A DNA stretch of 12,132 nucleotides from DATNBT01 sp964579765 (GTDB lineage: Bacteria; Acidobacteriota; Vicinamibacteria; Vicinamibacterales; CAVVIG01): NCBI GenBank assembly GCA_964579765.1, contig CAZOIK010000275.1, positions 1-12,132 on the forward strand, read 5' to 3'. The notes under the pieces are model-generated. The model was not told the DNA's origin. It saw only the letters and a program-made list of their open reading frames with translations, and did no database searches. Positions 7,386 through 12,132 of the stretch are shown here, piece by piece. The position numbers and the translations under genes are program-made. How positions within the stretch are numbered: the first letter of the stretch is position 1; every line of letters starts with the position of its first letter.

Positions 7386-7829
7386 CTACGACGGGCAGTT
7401 GCCGACGATCGGCCGCCAGCCTTCGACGTCGATCATGATCTCGTTGGCGGCCGGACTGAACGGCACGCCGCCGCCGGCGCCTGAGAACTGCGGCGCCGGC
7501 CCGATGCGGACGCCGCCGCCGATGGCGACGCCGTCGGTGCGGATCTGATCCTTCCTCATCAGGCCGGTGATCTCGAGCATCGAGCCCTGGTGCCCCTTGA
7601 TCTCTTTCATCAGCTTCCGCGGCCCGTTCATCCGCAGGTGCATGCCCTCGGGCACGGCGGTGCTGCCGGCTTCGTCCGCCGAGCGCGGACCGGTGGTGAA
7701 GACGTAGCCTTTCGCGCACCCGGGGATCGACACGCGCATCGAGTCCTTCGGCACCTTCTTGGGCTCCTGCGCGGCGAGCGCGCCAATCATCGCGACAGCG
7801 ACGGCGAGCGTGGTGAGGGAAGTCTTCAT
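7386..7829 (-). CDS. Small exported protein, possibly OB-fold
   Basis: 147 residues from ATG 7829, only 4 bp after the stop of the upstream gene. A longer in-frame reading exists but overlaps that gene and lacks its coding character. Residues 1-20 (MKTSLTTLAVAVAMIGALAA) are a Sec signal peptide. The mature part opens with charged KKVPKD, then MRVSIPGCAKGYVF, and later KGHQGSMLEITGLMRKDQI, a pattern seen in small periplasmic OB-fold-like proteins (strand, 'hxGxhxxh', helix, 'G..heitG'). Only two cysteines remain after cleavage (Cys38 and Cys145) and they may form a disulfide. A Gly-rich segment near residues 105-127 may be a flexible loop. The OB-fold suggestion is an inference; no named family is claimed. 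It probably forms an operon with the membrane-anchored protein upstream. Confidence 0.65.
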   Translation of the reverse strand: MKTSLTTLAVAVAMIGALAAQEPKKVPKDSMRVSIPGCAKGYVFTTGPRSADEAGSTAVPEGMHLRMNGPRKLMKEIKGHQGSMLEITGLMRKDQIRTDGVAIGGGVRIGPAPQFSGAGGGVPFSPAANEIMIDVEGWRPIVGNCPS

Positions 7830-7833
7830 CGCG

Positions 7834-8478
7834 TCAGTACCTCTGGTCGGCCCAGACAAACGGCGTCTGCTCGTTCTGCTGCAGCTGGTCGCCGGGCGGT
7901 GTCGCCTCGAGATTCGCGAAGGCGCCGAGGCTGCGGTGGATTGCAGGATCCGCGCCACGAATCCGCCCCGATTTGTCCACGGCCAGTCGTGCGACAGGGA
8001 GCTGGAGTTGGTACAGCTTGCCGTCCGAATTCATGGTCGCGACGACGAGGCCGAGATAGGCGCCGCCTTCCGAGGACACCGTCGCGCTCTCGGCGTCCTC
8101 GGGCGTGAGCTTCGACGCGAGCCTGACCACTTCGACGCCGCCGGCTTTCACCACGCCCGGCACCTTCGGATCGGACAGCGGGACATTGGGGGCGATCTGC
8201 CGGTCGAGCGACACCCACTCGGTGTTCTTCTTGTCGCGGGCCTTCGACCACAGCGCCGGCTCCACGCGCAGCAGCGCCGCGTCGCGGTTCCCCGCATTCG
8301 AGAACGCGACGGTCATGTACACTTCGCCCTGGTTGGTGTTGTACGACACGCTCGTGACGGTCAGCTCGAGCTTCTGGTTCGTGTAGAGGTAGCTCACGTA
8401 GAAGCTGAGCGCCGACAGCCCGAACGCCGCGATCGCCAGCACGGCCGTGAGGTCGCCTTTCAGCTGTTCCCACCGCAT
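7834..8478 (-). CDS. Single-pass membrane-anchored protein, unknown function
   Basis: 214 residues from ATG 8478. A short cytoplasmic start (MRWEQLKGDL) is followed by one hydrophobic helix at about residues 11-32 (AVLAIAAFGLSALSFYVSYL), then an extracytoplasmic domain. That domain opens with alternating strand-like sequence (KLELTVTSVSYNTNQGEVYM, then VAFSNAGNRDAALLRVEP), suggestive of an immunoglobulin-like beta sandwich of the kind found in envelope proteins. The fold is an inference and no family is recognised. The next gene, encoding the small exported protein, begins 4 bp downstream, so the two are almost certainly cotranscribed and may act together in the periplasm. No Shine-Dalgarno sequence is evident; a TAGAAT hexamer lies 6 nt before the ATG. 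Confidence 0.75.
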   Translation of the reverse strand: MRWEQLKGDLTAVLAIAAFGLSALSFYVSYLYTNQKLELTVTSVSYNTNQGEVYMTVAFSNAGNRDAALLRVEPALWSKARDKKNTEWVSLDRQIAPNVPLSDPKVPGVVKAGGVEVVRLASKLTPEDAESATVSSEGGAYLGLVVATMNSDGKLYQLQLPVARLAVDKSGRIRGADPAIHRSLGAFANLEATPPGDQLQQNEQTPFVWADQRY

Positions 8479-8484
8479 CGATCG

Positions 8485-8490
8485 ATTCTA
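8485..8490 (-). promoter_or_regulatory. -10-like element directly upstream of the membrane-anchored protein gene
   Basis: Read on the minus strand this is TAGAAT, five of six matches to TATAAT, ending 6 nt before ATG 8478. That would place transcription initiation at the start codon. No good -35 hexamer is found 16-18 bp upstream, where the palindromic repeat begins. Confidence 0.35.
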
Positions 8491-8513
8491 CCCACGAACA
8501 CGCGCCGTGGAGT

Positions 8514-8531
8514 GCAGGCCTTCAGGCCTGC
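8514..8531. repeat. Dispersed intergenic palindrome, copy 2
   Basis: GCAGGCCTTCAGGCCTGC can fold as a 7-bp GC-rich stem with a TTCA loop. It abuts the stop codon of the four-helix membrane protein gene (8532-8534) and lies upstream of the next minus-strand gene, which fits a terminator-like or RNA-stabilising role. The core differs from copy 1 only by one additional T in the loop. Confidence 0.7.
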
Positions 8532-8990
8532 TCACACACTGAATAACGGCCGTCCGGCGCGCATGCCGGGCCACGGCACGGCGAGGAACATCAGCACCGT
8601 CGCGATGCCGAAACAGATCGTCAGCTTCATCTTCTTCGAGTCCGTCGTCTTCGCCTTCCGCGCGAGCACGCGGCCGACGTGCGCGAGGACGATGGCGGCG
8701 AGCATCATCGTGATGTGTTCGACGGCAAAGAAGCGCGCCGCCGGATCCTGCATCGCCGCGCCGAAGTTCGCGCGAATGCCGGCCATCACCGGGCTGACGG
8801 CGAAGTAGAGCAGCAGGCCGAGCACGAGCTGCAGGTCGAGCGCGATCGTCAGAATCAGTCCCCATCGATCGACGGCGCTCTTCTGCCCGAGCGGCGCCGT
8901 GTCGGTCATCGCGGCGACCGTCGCGACGACGCCGGCGAGCAGGGCCAGCCATCGCAGCCAGGAGTGCAGGACGAGAATCGTCGTATACAT
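8532..8990 (-). CDS. Conserved four-helix integral membrane protein
   Basis: 152 residues from ATG 8990. Four hydrophobic segments are visible, roughly 4-28, 43-66, 89-108 and 122-140. Recognisable blocks are LHSWLRWLALLAG (8-20), DLQLVLGLLLYFAVSP (52-67), RFFAVEHITMMLAAI (86-100) and the end VPWPGM. The combination of LHS-x-LRW, Q-L-x-x-G-L-x-L-Y and FFAVEH-x-x-MM is one I associate with a widespread uncharacterised small membrane protein family, often loosely labelled cytochrome-like. His9, His92 and His104 lie in or near helices and could bind haem or metal, but this is untested inference. Its stop abuts the palindromic repeat. Ku lies 89 bp upstream on the same strand. No ribosome-binding site is apparent; TAACGT lies 8 nt before the start. 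Confidence 0.75.
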   Translation of the reverse strand: MYTTILVLHSWLRWLALLAGVVATVAAMTDTAPLGQKSAVDRWGLILTIALDLQLVLGLLLYFAVSPVMAGIRANFGAAMQDPAARFFAVEHITMMLAAIVLAHVGRVLARKAKTTDSKKMKLTICFGIATVLMFLAVPWPGMRAGRPLFSV

Positions 8991-8998
8991 GGCGAAAG

Positions 8999-9004
8999 AC
9001 GTTA
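8999..9004 (-). promoter_or_regulatory. -10-like element upstream of the four-helix membrane protein gene
   Basis: Read on the minus strand this is TAACGT (form TANNNT), 8 nt before ATG 8990. The same hexamer stands 9 nt before the histidine kinase start. No convincing -35 box is seen. If used, it would separate this gene from Ku and give a nearly leaderless transcript. Confidence 0.25.
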
Positions 9005-9079
9005 TCACGTCCGCCGCGTTCAGAGTCCTTGGGAGGTCGATAGGCTGCACGTCGGATGTCGATGCCGGAATCTGACCGT

Positions 9080-9904
9080 CTATCCCGCGGCGCGGCGCTT
9101 GACGGGTTTCTTCGCCGCTTTCGCCGGCCTGGCTTTCGCGTGCGCGAGGCTCTGACGCAGACGCTCCATCAGATCGACGACTTCGGCGGGCCGCTTCGCT
9201 TCGCCCGCTTCGAGCGCGACCTTCTTGCCCCTCGCCTTGCCGTGGATGATCCGCATCAGGTTCTCGCGGTACTGATCGGTGTACTTCGACGGATCCCATT
9301 TCGCCGCGAGGCTCCCGACCAGCGTCTTCGCCATGTCGAGCTCCGGCTTGCGGATCCCGGTCGTGACGGGGAAGTGGAGGTCGCTCGCGTCCACGAGCTC
9401 GTCTTCGAACCGCATGACGCTCAGCACGAGCGCGTCGTTGATCACTTCGATCGCCGCCAGGTGCTGCTTGTCGTGCATGACGAACCGCGCGACGCCCACG
9501 CGGTCGGTCTCGCGCAGCGCCTCGCGCAGCAGCGCGTACGCGCGGTCGCCGCCTTTCGCCGGCGTGAGGTAATACGGCACCTCGAAGAAGCGATCGTCGA
9601 TCTCCTCGGCCTTCACGAAATCGAGGATGTCCACCGTCTGCGTCTTCTCGACCGCCGCCGCCTTGAAATCGTCTTTCGTCAGGACGACGAAGTGGCCTTT
9701 CTCGATCTCGTAGCCCTTGACGAGGTCGTTCCACGCGACGGGCGTGCCGTCGCGGATGCACACGCGCTCGAACCGCACGGGCGACTTGTCGGTCACGTGG
9801 AGCATTCGAAAGTGCGGGCGATGATCGCGCACCGCGGTATGCAGTTCGACGGGAATACTGACCAGGCCGAACGAGATGGCGCCTTTCCAAATCGGACGCG
9901 GCAT
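9080..9904 (-). CDS. ku: Ku protein, bacterial non-homologous end joining
   Basis: 274 residues, typical of bacterial Ku. It starts with the canonical MPRPIWKGAISFGLVSIPV and continues through a Ku70/Ku80 beta-barrel core containing FRMLHVTD (32-39), the acidic and aromatic strand EKGHFVVLTKDDF (68-80), FFEVPYYLTPAKGG (106-119), the helix YALLREAL (123-130), and KPELDMAKTLVGSLAAKWDP (186-205). The tail from about 255 (AKARPAKAAKKPVKRRAAG) is Lys/Arg/Ala-rich, as in Ku proteins whose basic C-terminus aids DNA binding and ligase recruitment. Ku homodimers ring double-strand ends and recruit LigD; no ligD gene lies in this window. The start lies 24 bp from the divergent UdgX start, with no clear Shine-Dalgarno sequence on the Ku side, so its promoter must lie inside the UdgX coding region or the transcript must be leaderless. 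Confidence 0.96.
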   Translation of the reverse strand: MPRPIWKGAISFGLVSIPVELHTAVRDHRPHFRMLHVTDKSPVRFERVCIRDGTPVAWNDLVKGYEIEKGHFVVLTKDDFKAAAVEKTQTVDILDFVKAEEIDDRFFEVPYYLTPAKGGDRAYALLREALRETDRVGVARFVMHDKQHLAAIEVINDALVLSVMRFEDELVDASDLHFPVTTGIRKPELDMAKTLVGSLAAKWDPSKYTDQYRENLMRIIHGKARGKKVALEAGEAKRPAEVVDLMERLRQSLAHAKARPAKAAKKPVKRRAAG

Positions 9905-9911
9905 GATGGCA

Positions 9912-9919
9912 GAGGTGAT
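9912..9919 (+). promoter_or_regulatory. Strong ribosome-binding site of UdgX
   Basis: GAGGTGAT is an eight-base perfect match to the extended anti-Shine-Dalgarno complement and ends 9 nt before ATG 9929. It fixes the UdgX start, and it fills a large part of the 24-bp gap shared with the divergent Ku start. Confidence 0.7.
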
Positions 9920-9928
9920 GCAAGGCAG

Positions 9929-10525
9929 ATGCCCCCACCGACGCGATCGCTGACGAAAGTCCGGCAGGAGGCGAAGCGCTGCCGCAACTGCGACCTGTGG
10001 AAGCGTGCGACGCAGACGGTGTTCGGTGAAGGGCCGGTGGACGCCGACCTGATGCTCGTCGGCGAAGTGCCGGGCAACGACGAAGATCTGAAGGGGCATC
10101 CGTTCGTCGGCCCGGCGGGGAAGCTCCTCGATCGCGCGCTCGAGGACGCCGGCGTCGATCGCAGCCGCGTCTACGTCACCAACGTCGTCAAGCACTTCAA
10201 GTGGGAGCCGCGCGGCAAGCGGCGCATCCACAAGAAGCCGCGGCAGAGCGAAATCGAGGCGTGCCGGCCGTGGCTCGACGACGAGCTGGCGATCGTGAAG
10301 CCGAAGGTGCTGGTCTGCCTCGGGTCCACGGCGGCGCAGGCGCTGCTCGGCCGCGCGTTCCGCGTCACGGCGCAGCGCGGAAAGGTCGTCCCGTCGCCGC
10401 TCGCGCCCGTCGTCATGGCCACCGTGCATCCCTCGTCGATCCTGCGCGCACCCGACGAGGCGACGCGCCACCGCGAGTACGCGCGGTTCGTGGACGACCT
10501 GAGAGGCGTGCTGAAGCACCTCTGA
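9929..10525 (+). CDS. udgX: UdgX-type uracil-DNA glycosylase (covalent uracil-DNA binding)
   Basis: 198 residues. The protein belongs to the family 4-like uracil-DNA glycosylase fold with four cysteines (18, 21, 112, 130) placed to bind a [4Fe-4S] cluster: CRNC, EACRPW and VCLGST. Motif A is GEVPG (45-49), followed by GHPFVGPAGKLLDRAL (56-71). The UdgX-defining R-loop KRRIHK lies at 97-102; His101 corresponds to the His that forms a covalent bond with the abasic sugar in Mycobacterium smegmatis UdgX. VHPSS (166-170) is the C-terminal motif. UdgX excises uracil and stays locked on the site, which distinguishes it from ordinary uracil glycosylases. Two motif A positions differ from the mycobacterial GEQPG-D (here V and N). 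Ku diverges from it, and the Lhr helicase starts 68 bp downstream. Confidence 0.95.
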   Translation: MPPPTRSLTKVRQEAKRCRNCDLWKRATQTVFGEGPVDADLMLVGEVPGNDEDLKGHPFVGPAGKLLDRALEDAGVDRSRVYVTNVVKHFKWEPRGKRRIHKKPRQSEIEACRPWLDDELAIVKPKVLVCLGSTAAQALLGRAFRVTAQRGKVVPSPLAPVVMATVHPSSILRAPDEATRHREYARFVDDLRGVLKHL

Positions 10526-10558
10526 TGTGGGGTCCGCCACCTCATCCGTGATCACCAC

Positions 10559-10587
10559 GTCACCAAATCGCGAAATGGATCCATACT
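10559..10587 (+). promoter_or_regulatory. Weak candidate promoter for the Lhr helicase
   Basis: CATACT (10582-10587, four of six matches to TATAAT) ends 6 nt before the in-frame ATT at 10594. A poor -35 (GTCACC, 10559-10564) lies 17 bp upstream. The 68-bp gap between UdgX and the helicase is less GC-rich than its surroundings, as expected for a promoter. This supports, but does not prove, initiation at ATT 10594. Confidence 0.25.
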
Positions 10588-10593
10588 CGTCTC

Positions 10594-12132
10594 ATTCCCC
10601 CTTTCCACCCCGTCATCGCGCGCTGGTTCGCTGAAACGCTCGGGACGCCGACGCCGGCGCAGGCGCGCGGCTGGCGCGAGATCCAGGCGGGGCGGCACAC
10701 GCTCATCGCCGCGCCGACCGGATCGGGCAAGACGCTGGCGGCGTTTCTCGCCGGGCTGGACGAGCTCTTCCAGGACGGTCTCCGCGCGCCGCTGCCGGAC
10801 GAGGTCCGCATCGTCTACGTCTCGCCGCTGAAGGCCTTGAGCGCGGACGTGCACAAGAACCTCGCGATGCCGCGGCGCGGCATCCAGCAGCTCGCCGAGT
10901 CGCTCGGCCTGCCGGCGCCGAACATCACCGCGGCGGTACGGACCGGCGACACGACCTCAGCCGAGCGCGCGAAGATTCTCGAGACGCCGCCGCACATCCT
11001 CGTGACGACGCCCGAGTCGCTCTATCTGCTGCTGACCGCGGAGCGCAGCCGCGAGATGCTGCGGACGGTGGCGACGGTGATCGTGGACGAGATCCACGCC
11101 GTCATCGGCAGCCGGCGCGGCGCGCACCTCGCGCTGTCGCTCGAGCGGCTGCAGGCGCTCACCGGCGACGGCCTGCGCCGCATCGGGCTGTCGGCGACGC
11201 AGAAGCCGATCGACGAGGTCGCGCGCTTCCTCGTCGGCGCGCACGGCGACTGCGCGATCGTGGACGAAGGTCACAAGCGTGCGATCGATCTCCAGCTCGA
11301 GCTGCCCGGTTCGCCGCTCGAAGCCGTGACGGCGCACGAGGTGTGGGAGGAGTACTACGACCGCCTCACCGCGCTGATTCGCGAGCACAAGACGACGCTC
11401 GTGTTCGTCAACACGCGGCGGCTGGCCGAGCGGCTCACGCGGCACCTGTCGGATCGGCTCGGCGAAGACGCGGTGACCTCGCATCACGGCAGCCTCTCGA
11501 AGGAGCGCCGGCTCGACGCCGAGTCGCGGCTGAAGAACGGGCAGCTGCGCGCCCTCGTCGCGACCGCGTCGCTCGAGCTTGGCATCGACATCGGCCACGT
11601 TGATCTGGTCTGTCAGCTCGGATCGCCGCACCGCATCGCGACGCTGCTGCAGCGCGTCGGCCGCTCGGGCCACACGGTCGCCGGGACGCCGAAAGGGCGC
11701 GTGTTCCCGATGTCGCGCGACGATCTCGTCGAGGCCATCGCGCTCCTTCGCGCGATCGCGCGCGGGGAGCTCGATCGCGTCGTCCAGCAGGACGCGCCGC
11801 TCGACGTGCTGGCGCAGCAGATCGTCGCCGAGACGGCGAGCCAGGAGTACGCCGACGACGGGCTGTTCGCGCTCGTCCGCCGCGCATGGCCGTATCGGGC
11901 GCTCGAGCGGAGCGCATTCGACGCGACGCTCGCGATGGTCGCCGAGGGGTTCTCGACGCGCCGGGGGCGCCGTGCCGCGCTCGTCCATCGTGACGAGGTG
12001 ACCCGTCGCGTGCGCGGCCGCCGCGGCGCGCGGCTCGTCGCGTTGACCTCGGGCGGCGCGATTCCCGAAGTCGCCGACTACCGCGTCGTCCTCGAACCGG
12101 ACGAGACGTTCATCGGCACGCTGAACGAAGAC
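10594..12132 (+). CDS. lhr: Lhr-family superfamily 2 DNA helicase, N-terminal part (3' end outside window)
   Basis: 513 codons are visible to the right edge without a stop. From ATT 10594 the product opens PPFHPVIARWF, the usual Lhr beginning (FHP-x-h-x-x-WF), then TPAQARGW (Q-motif region, 20-27). Helicase motifs follow in order: Walker A APTGSGKT (40-47), DEIH (165-168), SAT (200-202), VFVNTRRLAERL in the second RecA domain, motif V ATASLELGIDIGHVD (323-337) and motif VI QRVGRSGH (353-360). VYVSPLKALSADVHKNL is a phrase typical of Lhr. A winged-helix/beta-barrel part follows, ending VLEPDETFIGTLNED. Lhr proteins are 3'-to-5' repair translocases with RNA:DNA unwinding activity; the full-length form is near 1,500 residues, but the C-terminus is unseen, so Lhr-core versus full Lhr cannot be decided. 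No ATG, GTG or TTG lies in this frame between the TGA at 10549-10551 and the Walker A motif, so the start is unusual (see findings). Confidence 0.88.
   Translation, partial: MPPFHPVIARWFAETLGTPTPAQARGWREIQAGRHTLIAAPTGSGKTLAAFLAGLDELFQDGLRAPLPDEVRIVYVSPLKALSADVHKNLAMPRRGIQQLAESLGLPAPNITAAVRTGDTTSAERAKILETPPHILVTTPESLYLLLTAERSREMLRTVATVIVDEIHAVIGSRRGAHLALSLERLQALTGDGLRRIGLSATQKPIDEVARFLVGAHGDCAIVDEGHKRAIDLQLELPGSPLEAVTAHEVWEEYYDRLTALIREHKTTLVFVNTRRLAERLTRHLSDRLGEDAVTSHHGSLSKERRLDAESRLKNGQLRALVATASLELGIDIGHVDLVCQLGSPHRIATLLQRVGRSGHTVAGTPKGRVFPMSRDDLVEAIALLRAIARGELDRVVQQDAPLDVLAQQIVAETASQEYADDGLFALVRRAWPYRALERSAFDATLAMVAEGFSTRRGRRAALVHRDEVTRRVRGRRGARLVALTSGGAIPEVADYRVVLEPDETFIGTLNED

Noticed and set aside
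9056..9928. A plus-strand extension of the UdgX frame opposite Ku
   Set aside because: The strong ribosome-binding site at 9912-9919 sets the start at 9929, and the upstream translation is antisense to Ku with no UdgX homology.
10526..10593. Possible UdgX-Lhr fusion or stop-codon readthrough
   Set aside because: The two coding regions are in different frames and the Lhr frame has its own stop at 10549-10551, so simple readthrough cannot join them.

Overview
The window is GC-rich, densely coded chromosomal DNA with strong G/C preference at third codon positions. The gene set suggests a soil- or sediment-type bacterium, most likely Acidobacteriota (Vicinamibacteria-like): a secreted M16 peptidase, a DUF4239 membrane protein, a PAS/HisKA_3 kinase, Ku, UdgX and an Lhr-type helicase. 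This placement is an inference from gene content and composition; there is no rRNA or other marker here. No tRNA, rRNA, CRISPR array, insertion sequence or phage gene was seen.

Layout. (1) 1-1420, plus strand: the tail of a LuxR/NarL-type response regulator, a small CxxC zinc-ribbon protein, a TfoX-like protein and a short proline-rich protein. (2) 1442-4321, minus strand: a complete secreted M16 zinc metallopeptidase that converges on the proline-rich gene with a 21-bp gap. (3) 4501-7343, plus strand: a DUF4239 (bestrophin-like) membrane protein whose stop overlaps the start of a lipoprotein of unknown function, then a soluble PAS histidine kinase. (4) 7386-8990, minus strand: a four-helix membrane protein, a single-pass membrane-anchored protein and a small exported protein; the last two are separated by 4 bp. 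(5) 9080-12132: a DNA-repair block. Ku (minus) and UdgX (plus) diverge across only 24 bp, and an Lhr-family helicase follows UdgX and runs off the right edge.

How the genes may work together. Ku binds double-strand ends for non-homologous end joining. UdgX removes uracil and stays covalently attached to the abasic site. Lhr-family helicases are repair translocases, and the C-terminal part of E. coli Lhr has been reported to excise uracil. The cluster is therefore a plausible small uracil and strand-break repair island. The other blocks look like envelope and housekeeping genes.

Points worth a second look: the helicase has no ATG, GTG or TTG start upstream of its Walker A motif; the UdgX motif A deviates from the mycobacterial form; a near-perfect palindrome occurs twice between genes; -10-like hexamers sit 6-9 nt in front of several start codons, suggesting leaderless transcription; and the DUF4239-lipoprotein pair has no known function.
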